64,000 nt of DNA from assembly GCA_002007465.1 (NCBI GenBank), contig LNAC01000163.1, positions 218,812-282,811 of the forward strand, written 5' to 3'. Every line of letters starts with the position of its first letter. The first letter of the stretch is position 1. Source of the stretch: Ailurus styani (Eukaryota; Chordata; Mammalia; Carnivora; Ailuridae). Under the pieces are notes generated by a model that saw only the letters and a program-made list of their open reading frames with translations, did no database searches and was not told the DNA's origin. A program made the position numbers and the translations under genes. Positions 11,945 to 23,320 of this stretch are shown piece after piece.

Positions 11945-12380
11945 TTTGCAATGGGCTAAATGTTTTGTCCCCCCAAAATTGATATTTTGAAACCCTAACC
12001 CCTTGTGATGGTATTCAAAGTGGGCCAATAAGAAGGAATTAGAGTTAGATAAGATCATTAGGGTGGGCCCTCATGATGCAATTAGTTCCCTTATAAAGAA
12101 GAGATACCTGAGAGTGTGTGTTCCCCATTGCTCACTCATGCTCTCTCTCTTTCTCTCCCCCCACAACCTCTTTGCTCACCATCCTCTCTCTCTGCCATGT
12201 GTGGACACAGTGAGAAGAGAGCTAGCTGTCTGCAAGTCTAGAAGAAAGTTCTTACCACAAGCTGATCATGATGGTGACCTGATCTAGACTTACAGCCTTT
12301 AGAACTGTGAGAAAATACATTTTTGTTAAGTCACTCAATCTATGGTATCTTGTTGTGGCAGTCCAAGCTTACTAATACAA
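11945..12380 (+). mobile_element. MaLR-type LTR (MLT1-like)
   Basis: Near full-length LTR consensus: 'ttttgtccccccaaaattga', 'ccttgtgatggtattcaaag', 'tgccatgtgtggacacagtg', 'tagaactgtgagaaaataca' and an end 'tggcagtccaagcttactaa'. A CT-rich insert lies at about 12138-12165. No internal proviral sequence. Confidence 0.75.
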
Positions 12381-12589
12381 TGTTTATGATATAATTTAAA
12401 GGAAAAGAGCAGTTTATAGGTCTATCTATATGGCATGATCACAATTTTATTTAAAATATATTTATATACATATGGGATGATTTTATGTGAATTGCCTCTA
12501 CATGAGAACTATAGTGAGGTTATAGGTGTGATTTTTATTTTTTATTTTTACTTTTGCTATTGTTCACATCATCGACAATACAGAAAACT

Positions 12590-12975
12590 CCGCATTTTGA
12601 AATACAACTTTCTCACCTACCACATCAACCCTCTTCCCAATGCTGTGTTCTCTTGCTCACGTGTAAACAGTAAGCAAAGCCAAGACCGGGGGCTTCCTGT
12701 GGGCTTTTATTTCCTCTGTTATCACCCAGGCTTTCTCAAATCCATCTCGTTCTTTCTATTCCCAATATTACTGCCTCAGTCTGGCCCTCACTTTCTTTTT
12801 CTTTTTCCCATGATTGACCTCCTCACTTGGTATCTTACACACCTCCCAAATTCATTATCCACAATGCAGCCATAGTGACCAACTTCTCTAAAACATACAT
12901 CTGAGCTTTTTTATTCTCTTGCTTTAATTTCCTTTAAAGTCTTCCCATTCATCTACAAATTTTAAAAACAAAAAT
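12590..12975 (+). mobile_element. L2-like ancient LINE fragment
   Basis: The sequence near 12860-12960 resembles L2: 'acaatgcagccatagtgacc', then 'cttgctttaatttcc', then 'gtcttcccattcatctac'. A 146-codon open frame at 12435-12875 overlaps this region and looks like chance, because it is built from low-complexity hydrophobic codons. Confidence 0.4.
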
Positions 12976-13904
12976 TTAGTTAGTCATGGTTTATATACTG
13001 CATTCAAACAAATTACTGAGGAGGAAGAGTCTGTTTGCTGTGATTTCTCCACTGGAATGACAGCAAGTTCATTCCTGTAAGGTCGGGAAGAAGACTTGGG
13101 TGTGGGTAAAAGTCATTTTTAGGCAGTGAACTCATTACAGTTTATTTTGGCATACTAATGATCTTTTTTTTTTCCCCTTAAGAGAGGTAGGTCAAGGAAA
13201 TTACAAAATGTTTAATGACTGACTGATTACCTGTATAGGATAATCAATGCAGGATTATGATCAATATATGCTCCATGGGTCTTTAAAAAATCTAGCTGAA
13301 AAGCACAGACATAATGAATAAAAGATGGGTATTTCAAGAAATAAGGAGATACCATTTTTCTAAAATTTCCAAAAGTTTACCTATTTTATTCAAAAATTAT
13401 GGAGTACTTTCTATTTACCAGAGACTTAGGTCATAGGGACAAGAATATTAGAAAAAGCACGAGGCAGACATTGTAATATGTATAGCTTTAAATAATTAAT
13501 GCGACTGTGTACAATAAGCTGCTATATGATAATACCAAGTTTAGCAAATCCAAATTATCTCAAGTTGCTGAGTTAGGAAAAAAATTCTTTTCTGCACACC
13601 ATTTATCATACTTGCCTACCTGGTCTAGGTATAAGCATTTTGCAACATACTGTTCGCGTTGCAAATGCTCCTGATTTCAGAGTGCAGTAGGGGAAATAAT
13701 TGCTTCACCAATGATAATTGAAAAGATAGCACAGAAGTAAAGTTTAAATATGGGGGAGCGGGTTACACTTTGTAATTTGTTTTATTCATTAAGCTTTAAT
13801 TGTTCTCTAAGGAGGGAGGCTTTCCCCAGCTACAGAGACCTTAAATGTTAACTAGACTCTCAGATTCCCGGGGAGGGTAAACCCTGAGAAAGAGAAGAAA
13901 AGAT
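12976..13904. other. Unique sequence
   Basis: No gene. Around 13390-13480 there is weak resemblance to an ancient L2-type repeat, not firm enough for its own entry. Confidence 0.35.
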
Positions 13905-13919
13905 GGAAACAATAATTTT

Positions 13920-14127
13920 TTTTTCTTTTTTTAAAGATTTTTATTTATTTATTTGACAGAGAGAGGGAGAGAGATCACAAGTAGGCAGAGAGGGAGATAA
14001 AGCGAGAGGAGGAAGCAGGCTTCCTGCTCAGCAGGGAGCCCGATGTGGGGCTCTATCACCAGGACCCTGGGATCATGACCTGAGCTGAAGGCAGAGGCTT
14101 TAATCCACTGAGCCACCCAGGTGCACC
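13920..14127 (-). mobile_element. CAN-SINE with perfect 15-bp target duplication
   Basis: Flanks ggaaacaataatttt (13905-13919 and 14128-14142) are identical. The box 'ggctttaatccactgagcc' places it in the younger arctoid-type subfamily. Confidence 0.97.
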
Positions 14128-14142
14128 GGAAACAATAATTTT

Positions 14143-15187
14143 CAAAATCAGCTTTGTCAAGGGGCTTTATATCCTAGTTGCTGAACTGGAATATAGGATA
14201 GATGGCCATATATAAACTCCATTTTCCAGGAAGTTGAAATAGGCAGTTTAAAAAAAATACTACTTCAGGATCATATTAACACAAAGTGGATGTTTCTCTA
14301 AACATTGGCTAATTTTACATGTATTTGCTAACACAGTTGCAAAGATTTATTTTAACTCATACATGAATATCAACAAAAGGTTGAAATTATTCATTTTGAG
14401 ATTAAATATGCAAAAGTTACTTAAAGATAATTTTTTTAAGAATAAAAAATCTAAGGTAAAATTTCATGGTTAATGTATTTGGATTATTTAATGTCTTTTT
14501 AAAATTTTTAAATTAAATTCAACCTATATCCTTCATGACTTGTACTCTGCCTATCAATAACAAAGGTGGGAAATAAATACAGGGTAAGATGTCAACACAT
14601 AAATATTCTTAATACAAACGGAGCCACATAATTTATTGAGTCTTCTCCCTTTAAAAGAAGAGTTACATCTACACAAGCAAAAGAATAGAAAGATGAAACT
14701 ATTTGAATAGAGTAAAACCACTAACTGGCTACATGTACAAGTATATATTTCAATGGGATAAGTAAAATAAACTTTGCTAAAAATAACTGATACTCCTTTT
14801 CAACAACAATTCTACAACTTTTCCATTTGATCTGATTATAGAAAGGGAATTATAACTTATACAGCAATATGCAGGCATTCACTATTAGTGACATGAGAAG
14901 AAAAAAAGAAAGACTATTTAAAAGCATCAACAATAATAATAGCCAACATTTAGAGTGTTCTGAAGTTTACAAATCACTTTTTACATACATTGTTTCTTTA
15001 ATTATCTAATTAAACTTTAATTAATGATTTTCTCCAAAAAAGCTTTTCCAACTGATCAGCCACCCACTGTTCTCTCCTGCAATATAATGAAAGTAAACAT
15101 TAAAAAATTAAAAGAGTCTATTGGAGTATTACTAAGACAATAAAGATATAAAATAAATTAATTAAAATGTCAGAATTATATAAAAAT
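14143..15187. other. Unique AT-rich sequence
   Basis: No gene or repeat recognised. Confidence 0.45.
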
Positions 15188-15196
15188 GAAACCCAA

Positions 15197-15385
15197 GGGC
15201 TCCTGGGTGTCTCAGTAGGTTAAAGCCTCTGCCTTCAGCTCAGGTCATGATCTCAGGGTCCTGCGGTCGAAGCAAGCATCAGGCTCCCTGCACAGCAGGG
15301 AGCCTGCTTCCTCTTCTCTCTGCCTGCCTCTCTGCCTACTTGTAATTTCTGTCAAATAAATAAATAAAATATTAAAAAAAAAAAA
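15197..15385 (+). mobile_element. CAN-SINE
   Basis: Head 'gggctcctgggtgtctcagt', younger box 'aggttaaagcctctgccttc', then CT block and tail. Flanks gaaacccaa / gaaatccaa. Confidence 0.95.
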
Positions 15386-15924
15386 GAAATCCAAAACCAA
15401 TGAAATCTAATGTAAGCAAGGTATTATGTCTTTGGCATTCACTTAGAGTATAACTCTGCATATATACAGTTAAAGGAAGAAATCTTTTAGAAACATACGT
15501 AATGTTAATCATAGCTATATGTAAAAAAAAGAACTTTATGCTAGCTAGTTAATACATCAAACAGAACTGAAGGCAAATAATAGGCTAAGAATACCTGCAA
15601 CACATACAAAGACAAGGGTCAATAATTTGCAATATTAGCTTTTACTTGTATTATGCTTTAATTTATGCCTGATTTTCTCCTCAAAATATGAGTGCAGTGG
15701 CCTTAATGTATAAGTAACTTCAACAAAAAAAGCAAAACTAAACTAATGTTCCAGGGAAGAAATTTATTGGACATGAATAGGAAATACAATGAAAATAATA
15801 GAAACAGATGAAAATATATTTTAAAAAAACAGTTCAACCATAGCAATAATTAAATACATGAAAATAAATCACTATAATATATAGATTTCTACTATTATTA
15901 TGGCAAAATACTTATTACAGCATT
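15386..15924. other. Unique AT-rich sequence
   Basis: No gene or repeat recognised. Confidence 0.4.
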
Positions 15925-16103
15925 TTTTAGATGATGTATTTCTTTATTATTTGAGAGAGAAAGAGTGAGGGAGAGGAGGGGAAAGAAAGAGGTAGAGAGA
16001 ATCTCAAGCAGACTCCCCACTGAGTATGGAGTCCATGGAGGGGCTCAATCCCATGACCCTGAGATCATGACCTAAGCAGAAATCAATAGATGCTTAACAA
16101 ACC
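15925..16103 (-). mobile_element. CAN-SINE, old and truncated
   Basis: GA-rich block, 'gctcaatcccatgaccctga', then 'agatgcttaacaaac' where the head breaks off. No clear target duplication. Confidence 0.85.
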
Positions 16104-16387
16104 CTTACAAGGGTTTAAAAAATAAGGAAATAAATCAGGATTTGAAATGTTTAGTAACATATGACATTGAAATGACAAAGTTAAATGAACACAGCATTAA
16201 GTAAAATGCTGTTAGTAGCACAATTTATGTATGTTTATATGTATATGTAGTAATACGAATATGTAGTACCTCATACATATGTAAATATATATCAAAAACT
16301 AGAAATAAAATCATAAATTTGTATTAAACTAGAAAAGTTTTACTTGAAAAATTCAGATGTGCTCATTATAACATTCATTTTTATAGT
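16104..16387. other. Short AT-rich unique stretch
   Basis: Contains alternating TATG/TATA runs but no gene. Confidence 0.4.
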
Positions 16388-16403
16388 AAATTTTAAAGTT
16401 TCT

Positions 16404-16622
16404 TTTTTTTTTAAAGATGTTTTACTTATTTATTTGACACAGAGAGAGAGAGAGATCACAAGTAGGTCGCAAGGCAGGCAGAGAGAGAGGAAGAAGAGAG
16501 AGAGGAGGAAGCAGATGCCCTGCTGAGCACGGAGCCTAATGCGGGGCTCCATCCCAGGACCCTGAGATCGTGACCTGAGCCGAAGGCAGAGGCTTTAACC
16601 CGCTGAGCCACCCAGGCGCCCC
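16404..16622 (-). mobile_element. CAN-SINE, young, perfect 16-bp target duplication
   Basis: Flanks aaattttaaagtttct (16388-16403 and 16623-16638) match exactly. CpG-containing boxes ('gatcgtgacctgagccgaag', 'cccgctgagccacccaggcg') are retained. Confidence 0.97.
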
Positions 16623-16718
16623 AAATTTTAAAGTTTCTATAATTATAGAGGAAAATAAAATTTATTAATTTAATTTAATTTATTTATTTTAGAGAGGAAA
16701 GGGGGGGCAGAAAGGGAA

Positions 16719-16762
<44 letters not shown>

Positions 16763-16764
16763 TT

Positions 16765-16972
16765 TTTTTTTTTTAAAGATTTTTTTTTTATTTCTTTATT
16801 TGACACACACAGAGAGAGAGATCACAAGTAGGCAGAGAGGCAGAGAGAGAGAGGAGGAAGCAGGCTCCCCGCCGAGCAGAGAGCCCGATGCGGGCCTCGA
16901 TCCCAGGACCCTGAGATCATGACCTGAGCCGAAAGCAGAGGCTTTAACCCACTGAGCCACCCAGGCGCCCAT
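16765..16972 (-). mobile_element. Younger CAN-SINE nested inside the old SINE
   Basis: It begins with T12, has the younger 'ggctttaacccactgagcc' box and ends 'caggcgccc'. The copied target gagagagagaaattt is at 16750-16764 and 16973-16987. Confidence 0.92.
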
Positions 16973-17081
16973 GAGAGAGAGAAATTTAAGTAGGCTCTAC
17001 ACATAGCGTGAAGCCACTCATGGGGCTGAATCTCACCACCCTGAGATCATGACCTGAGCTGAAATCAAGAATGAGATGCTT

Positions 17082-17328
17082 CTTTGGAGAAATGTCTGTT
17101 CATGTCTTCTGCCCATTTCTTGACTGGGTTATTTGTTTTATGGGTGTTGAGTTTGAGAAGCTCTTTATAGATTTTGGATACTAGCCCTTTATCTGATATG
17201 TCATTTGCAAATATCTTCTCCCATTCTGTCAGTTGTCTTTTGGTTTTGTTGACTGTTTCCTTTGCTGTGCAAAAGCTTTTAATCTTGATGAAGTCCCAAT
17301 AGTTCATTTTTGCCCTTGCTTCCCTTGC
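17082..17328 (-). pseudogene. Inverted L1 ORF2 fragment
   Basis: On the minus strand this encodes a C-terminal part of ORF2: [19 protein letters not shown], then a [24 protein letters not shown] run and [14 protein letters not shown]. The frame is open up to the gap. It is the inverted half of the L1 insertion, so it is not expressed as ORF2. Confidence 0.9.
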
Positions 17329-17371
17329 NNNNNNNNNNNNNNNNNNNNNNNNNNNNNNNNNNNNNNNNNNN
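17329..17371. other. Assembly gap (43 N)
   Basis: A run of 43 undetermined bases at the junction of the inverted and sense L1 halves. The repeat nature of both sides explains the assembly failure. Confidence 1.
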
Positions 17372-17679
17372 GTGGGGGGTAGGGAGGGAAAAATAATGAA
17401 ACAAGATGGGATGGGGAAGGAGACAAACCATAAGAGACTCCTAATCTCACAAAACAAACTGAGGGTTACTGGGGGGTGGGAGGGTAGGGATAGGGTGGAT
17501 GGGTTATGGACATTGGGGAGGTTTGTGCTTTAGTGAATGCTGTGAAAGATGTAAGCCTGATGATTCACAGACCTGTACCCCTTGGGCAAAGAATAAAAAT
17601 AAAATTAAAAAACAACAAAAAAGAATGAGATGCTTAACCAACTGAGCCACTTAGGTGTCCCAAATTTATTAATTTTAAT

Positions 17680-18611
17680 CACATAAGTACAAAAATACTT
17701 TTTCGTAAGAATTTGATTAAGATAACTCTTTGAAACCTTTCATTCCTTAATTGGTGTTTAGATAAAGAAAACAAGATTGGAACAAAAATGCCACAAGGTT
17801 ACCAATTATACTTTCAAAACATAGGGTAGAACCTCAAATATAAGAGCAGCTTTTTCTCATATTTCATGTTAATCTTCAAATTGGAAGGCAGAGAAATTGC
17901 TAAGTAGAAAAATGCTAAGTAGAAAATGCTGTATACAAAAATTGACAAGGTAAATAGAAGAACAGATTAGAGTATTTAATTTATGCATCTGCAGGTGCTT
18001 TAACTGCTATCTAACAGATATCACATTTAAATCTGTTGGAAAGAACTGATGGAATATCCTATATATATATATTTTTCTGTTAAATGCAATAGCTATAGTG
18101 TATTTGTGGTTTAGAGCAAAGATTTTTAAATCCTCCATGTCATTACGTTACCTTCAAAAATATGCTTAGAAAACTATATTTATTTTTCTTGTACCAAGCT
18201 CCAACAGCAAAATTCTGCCACAATTCAAATGGCATATTTTAAAAATAATACCACAAATAACCCCAACATGAGCCTCTTACAAAAAGTTTTTTCTTGGCTT
18301 CAGTGCTAGATTCACTGAGCTGAAGTCTTTTTTCAAACACAATTTATATCCACACTGATTATTCAGAAACGGATTACCTAGTTTATGGGTTTTCCAGGTG
18401 CTTGACTTCTTTCTTTTTATAGGTTTTTTTTTTTTTTCCTTTTCAGGTAGGTAAATAAGAGCTATGCTACTGCCCTTAAGATGCAGCTGAACCCAAGCAT
18501 AAATTCTGAGGTTCAAATAGACCTTATTGAAAGTGTTAACCAGGTCATACATTAGATGTGAAATCTTCAATAATAATTTGTGGAACTTTATTTGTAAAAA
18601 ATGCAGTACCT
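17680..18611. other. Unique AT-rich sequence
   Basis: A T run at about 18425-18438 and no recognisable gene or element. Confidence 0.45.
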
Positions 18612-18830
18612 AAGAGATGAAAATAGTAATTATTTATTGATACTTGCTATGTGTTGGTCACTCCTATAAATATGCTGTGTTAATTCATTAGTCTTCACAA
18701 TGAATGATATTGTCCTCTTTTTAGAGTTGAGGACAACAAAATACAGAGAGAGGTCAATACATTGCCAAAGTCACAGGGTAGTACCTGTTAGTAATGCTTC
18801 AAGGTTAGGAAGTCTGACTGAGAATGTGAT
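18612..18830 (-). mobile_element. MIR fragment
   Basis: Antisense MIR order is visible: a 3' part near 'tatttattgatacttgctat', then 'cctctttttagagttgagga' and 'gccaaagtcacagggtagta'. Confidence 0.7.
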
Positions 18831-18864
18831 CTCTTTATCATTAAACCCCTTAATTAACATTTAC

Positions 18865-20036
18865 AAGGCTGAATGAAAAGCACAAGCAACAAATGCAAAA
18901 ACAGATAAATCTGGCCTCATCAACATTAAAATCTGTGATTCAAAGAACACCATCAAAAGAATGAAAAGATAACCCACAGCATGAGAGAAAATATTTGCAA
19001 TTCATATACCTGGTAGAGATTAACACCCCAAATATGTAAATACTCCTAAGATTCAACAACAAGAAAGAAACTATTCAATTCAAAAATGGGCAAAGGATTT
19101 GAATAGACATGTATCCAAAAAGATAAAATGGCCAATAACATAAAAAAATATGCAACATCACCAAACATTAGGGGAATGAAAATCAAAACCACAGGGAGAT
19201 ACCACCTCATACCCATTATGAAACCTATTATAAAACAAAACAAAACAAAAAGCAAATAGAAATAGTAAGTGTTGGCAAGGATGTATACAAATAAGAAAAA
19301 TTGTGCATTGTTAGTAAGAATGCAAAATGATGCAGCTGCCATGAGAAACAATTTGGCACTTTCTTAAGAAGTTAAAAGTAGAACTACCATATGATCCAGC
19401 ATTTCCACTTCTCCATTTATACACAAAAAAATCAAAAGGAGAGACTCAAACAGATGCTGGTATAACAATGTTCACAAAAGCATTATTTACAATAGAAAAA
19501 TGTGGAAAGAACTCAAACATTTATCAACAGATGAATGGATAATCAAAATATAGTATACAAATACAGTGAAATATTATTTAGCTATGAAATATAAATTTTG
19601 ATATATGCTGCAACATGAATGACTCTAAAAAACACTATGCTAACTAAAATAAACCAGACACAAAAGGATAAACACCATATGGTTCTACTTTTTTTTTTTT
19701 TTTTAATTTTATTTTTATTATTTGCCCAAGGGGTACAGGTCTGTGAATCATCAGGCTTACATCTTTCACAGCATTCACCAAAGCATATGGTTCTACTTAT
19801 ATTAGGAACATACAACAGGCAAATTTACAGAGATAGTAGAGTTGAAAGTATCAGGGGCTGGTCAGGGGGATGGGAGTTCTTGTTTAATAACTACAAAACT
19901 TCTATTTGATGATGAAAAGGTGCTGGAAATGGACATTGGTCATAATTCTAAAATACTGGGACTCTACTTAAGGTAATGGATTGTACACTTAAAATAGTTA
20001 AAATGATAAACTTATGTGTATTTTACAATAAAGAAT
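18865..20036 (+). mobile_element. Old L1M, ORF2 C-terminus plus 3'UTR
   Basis: Sense L1 landmarks in order: 'ttcaaaaatgggcaaaggat', 'aatggccaataacataaaaa', 'aaccacagggagataccacc', 'ccatatgatccagcatttcc' and 'tgaatggataatcaaaatat'. The 3'UTR runs to 'ttttacaataaagaat'. ORF2 is broken. It is interrupted by the stub at 19691-19783. Confidence 0.88.
19691..19783 (-). mobile_element. 93-bp L1 3'-end stub inside an old L1
   Basis: T run, 'cccaaggggtacaggtctgt' and 'cacagcattcaccaaag': the extreme 3' end of the young L1 family, opposite in orientation to its host. Flanks catatggttctactt (19676-19690 and 19784-19798) are identical 15-mers. Confidence 0.97.
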
Positions 20037-20207
20037 AGCTCCTCCTCAAAGCCACCCAAAGAATTATAATTTTCAAAATAGTTCTAAAAAATCATTTCTC
20101 CCTGTCTCATCATTTGCTACCTTATTCCAGTGCACTATCATCTTTAATCCAGATTTTTTGCAATTAGCCCTAATTGAGCTTTTTATTTCTATCCTTGATG
20201 ATTAATG

Positions 20208-20372
20208 CATATTTTGTGTGTTATATGTATTATATACTGTATTCTTATAAATAAGCTAGAGAAAGGAAAATGTTATTTAGCTAATCATAAGGAAATGAAA
20301 ATACATTTACAGTACTATACTGTAAAAAATTCACATGGAAGTGGAACCACACAGGTCAAGGGTCAACTGTAT
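20208..20372 (+). mobile_element. Tigger-like DNA transposon fragment
   Basis: Matches remembered Tigger/MER2 sequence: 'aaggaaaatgttatttagc', 'taatcataaggaaatgaaaa' and the end 'cacaggtcaagggtcaactg'. No transposase frame. Confidence 0.55.
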
Positions 20373-21057
20373 CTTATTACAAAATGGTCAGCAAAGGAAA
20401 ATGAAACAGTTCTTTTTATACTATTTGTGACAATGATAAATTATAAATTCTGAGGAAAGTAAAAAAGTTTTAAGATGGCTAAAAATATGACTCAACACTT
20501 AATACTCATTTTTAAATTTAAAAAGATCCATGAATACTATATGTATTTTTAATATATTCATATATACATACATATTTGTATGTATGTGTGTGTGTCTATC
20601 AGCAATGAAAATATATCCCTTCCAAGAGACCCTTCGGAAGTACTCTTTTCATCTTTTAGTACATTTCTGTGCACTAATTATGGAGGTCACCACTAGTTCC
20701 CATAAAAAATACATGCTGTATTCAAGAGGAATTTGATTACCTACAAAGGACTCCATCGTTGACTAAATTAGACCTCTGAGGAACCAACTATTCAGTTTAG
20801 TTACAAAGGGAACCTATGAATGATGACATCAGGAGAAGTTGGACATTTGGAATTCTTCAGCATAATATTTGGCTAGTGCAGTATCCTAGACACTACCAAG
20901 ACCTGACTCAGACATACTTTTGAATCAAACTGTGAGAGGTGCACATCATGTTGAAGTGTTTCCCCACATTATTAATGTATGCAAAAATTTTAGTCACTTG
21001 ATACTGCCTTCTAAGAGCACTGCTTTTGTTTATCTGAGAAATTACTGAAATATTTTT
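20373..21057. other. Unique sequence with a short TG run
   Basis: A TATG/TG run near 20575-20596. No gene recognised. Confidence 0.4.
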
Positions 21058-21072
21058 AAACAAGGATAAACT

Positions 21073-21274
21073 GGGGCGCCTGGGTGGCTCAGTGGGTTAA
21101 AGCCGCTGCCTTCGGCTCAGGTCATGATCCCAGGGTCCTGGGATCGAGGCCCACATCGGGCTCTCTGCTCGGCAGGGAGCCTGCTTCCTCCTCTCTCCTC
21201 TCTCTGCCTGCCTCTCTGCCTACTTGTAATCTCTCTCTCTGTGTCAAATAAATAAAATCTTTAAAAAAAAAAAA
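21073..21274 (+). mobile_element. CAN-SINE, young
   Basis: Intact head 'ggggcgcctgggtggctcag', box 'gtgggttaaagccgctgcc', CT block and AAATAAA tail. Flanking acaaggataaact is exact (to 21072 and at 21275-21287). CpGs are retained. Confidence 0.98.
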
Positions 21275-21287
21275 ACAAGGATAAACT

Positions 21288-21889
21288 GAAATAATTTAAT
21301 TATAGATTCAAATAAGATATAGGAATGATCTTTGGGACTAGAAAGCTTATGTAAAATGAAAATCATTGTTCCAGAAATAAGAGCAAAAGTTCAAAGTGTC
21401 AACAAGACAAGAATTAAGGAAAACAGGTATTAAACATATATTAATTCCAGTGAAAGATCTTCCATTTAAACGCCCTCTGCTTAATATATATTTGGCAAAG
21501 GTAGAGGTCTCTGATCTATGAAATCATCTGCACAAACCAAATCTGAGCCTAACTCATAAAGTACCATATAGGAGAGGAATATTCTACAAATCAGCACAAA
21601 GGCACTCTGACTCACAACTGTCAGTATATAGCAACAATAATTATGTTATTATAAATGATGCCCATATACCATTATAAAGGCCAAGAAATGAGATCAGCTC
21701 CTTTCAAAAAATCTTCAAATAACTTTTAGATGGCCTTTCTGTAGCTTTTTAAAAATTACAGTACTGACAGGTCATTAAGATTGCCTTAATTTTGCAAAAA
21801 TTCCACTTAGAAGAAAATGGGGGACTCAACATGAATGAATGAATTGATGAATGAATGAATTCATTTATAATCAAATAACATGTGTCTTA
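21288..21889. other. Unique sequence with a TGAA microsatellite
   Basis: An imperfect (TGAA)n at about 21831-21862 ends in a small palindrome 'gaatgaattcatt'. No gene. Confidence 0.45.
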
Positions 21890-22228
21890 GCCATTTGGGC
21901 TGCTATACCAGAAATACCATAGATCAGGTGGTTTATAAACAACATAACTTATTTCTCACAGTTTCGGATTAAAGAAGTCCAAGATCACAACACCAGTGGT
22001 TGGATGAGGGCCCTCTTTGGACTTGCAGACTTCTCACTGTATCCTCAAATAGCAAAAAGGACAAGTCAGTTCTCTGGGGTCTCTTTGATAAGGGCACTAA
22101 TCCCAATCATTAGAGCTCCATCCTTATGACATAATCACTTACTAAAGGCCCCACCTCCTAACACTGTCATCTCTGGGGGTTAGGATTTCAACATATGAAT
22201 TTTGGGGAAACACATTCCAAGTATAGTA
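21890..22228 (-). mobile_element. MaLR-type LTR (MLT1-like)
   Basis: Antisense LTR consensus: 'gggctgctataccagaaata', 'aacataacttatttctcaca', 'ctctggggtctctttgataa', 'aggccccacctcctaacact' and 'ggatttcaacatatgaattt'. Same family type as 2683-3020 and 11945-12380. Confidence 0.78.
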
Positions 22229-22524
22229 ATACTTTGCTTTTCTTTTTTTAACAAAGAACTTTTCTGTTGTTTCACAACATAAAATGTCACCAATAAGCCT
22301 ATGGGAGAAGATTCATCCTCTTTCTCTGTTAAAGAAATAGAGGCTTGGAAATTCATCCCCCAAAACCTCCCAGATATTTAAAGGTCTTGTATAGTTTTTA
22401 TCATTTAAAATTATTATGATGATCATTATATTTCATAATCTATCCCTGACTCTATAATGACATCAATTTATTCCACCACTTATATAATGTAGAACATTTT
22501 CAATTGTTTAAAATTATTTCTAGT

Positions 22525-22713
22525 TTAGGGGTGCTTGGGTAGCTGTTGGTTAAGCATCTGCCTTTGGCTCAGGTCATAATCTCAGGATACTGGGATCAAG
22601 CCCCACATTGGGCTACCTGCTCAGTGGGGAGTCTGTGTCACCCTCCCCTCTACCCTCCCCCCTGCTCATGCTTTCTCTCTTTAATAAATAAACAAAATAT
22701 TTAAAAAAGATAT
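22525..22713 (+). mobile_element. CAN-SINE with perfect 18-bp target duplication
   Basis: Flanks tttaaaattatttctagt (22507-22524 and 22714-22731) are identical. The body is the older 'ggttaagcatctgcc' type. Confidence 0.96.
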
Positions 22714-22731
22714 TTTAAAATTATTTCTAGT

Positions 22732-23100
22732 CTAAAATATCATCTTGCACCAGGAAATCCTGGGGCTGCCTCTCCAATTCCTACTGAACTATTTGAAAAT
22801 GAGAAACAAATTAAAATAAATAATTCCAGAAGAGAAGTCTGAAAACCAACATAATGCCTGAAATTTTTAATATCTACAAGACAATGGTATCAAAGGGGTG
22901 CTGATTCATCTTTCTGCTTCTCCCTGGTATCTGGTACACGCATTCTGAGTCTGAATCAAAGAGATAACTGGGTAGTCAGCCATCAACTTCACGGCTATCA
23001 ATTCCTCAGGTGGCTAGAGTTTGTTCTTCCACTCTGACAAACACCACTCTTTCTACTTGGATTTACCGCCTGAAGTTCTTAAGGACACAACTGCATAGAA
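22732..23100. other. Unique sequence
   Basis: No gene or repeat recognised. Confidence 0.4.
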
Positions 23101-23112
23101 GTGAACGAAAGG

Positions 23113-23320
23113 GGGCGCCTGGGTGGCTCAGTGGGTTAAAGCCTCTGCTTTCGGCTCAGGTCATGATCTCAGCTTCCTGGGATCGAGGCCCATATCGGGC
23201 TCTCTGCTCAGCAGGGAGCCTGCTTCCTCCTCTTCCTGTCTCTCTGCCTGCCTCTCTGCCTATTTGTAATCTCTCTCTCTCTGTGTCAAATAAATAAATA
23301 AAATCTTTAAAAAAAAAAAA
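23113..23320 (+). mobile_element. CAN-SINE, young
   Basis: Head 'gggcgcctgggtggctcagt' and box 'gtgggttaaagcctctgctt'. Flanks agtgaacgaaagg before and after are the same. Confidence 0.97.

Larger units (their letters stand above)
17082..17620 (+). mobile_element. 5'-inverted L1 insertion (twin-priming type) containing a gap
   Basis: 17082-17328 is antisense L1 ORF2, 17329-17371 is N, and 17372-17620 is sense L1 3'UTR with an A-rich tail. Perfect 15-bp duplications aagaatgagatgctt at 17067-17081 and 17621-17635 show that both halves arrived as one insertion. The inverted segment lies several hundred bases upstream of the ORF2 stop, so either the element has an internal deletion or the gap hides more than 43 bases. 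Confidence 0.93.
16675..17661 (-). mobile_element. Old CAN-SINE split into three pieces by a SINE and an L1
   Basis: The outer element is one SINE: 16675-16749, 16988-17066 and 17636-17661. Its own flanks aaatttattaatttaat (16658-16674) and aaatttattaattttaat (17662-17679) are a near-perfect target duplication. Joining the pieces by eye gives a normal order: GA block, 'accctgagatcatgacctga', 'gcttaaccaactgagccact'. Confidence 0.93.

Noticed and set aside
12435..12875. 146-codon plus-strand frame, the longest in the window apart from retrotransposon frames
   Set aside because: It runs from AT-rich unique DNA into an L2-like repeat, with biased hydrophobic codons and no recognisable motif.
16720..16760. 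GA-repeat blocks resembling a direct-repeat array
   Set aside because: They are the purine-rich parts of SINEs and a simple GA repeat, with no unique spacers, so not CRISPR-like.
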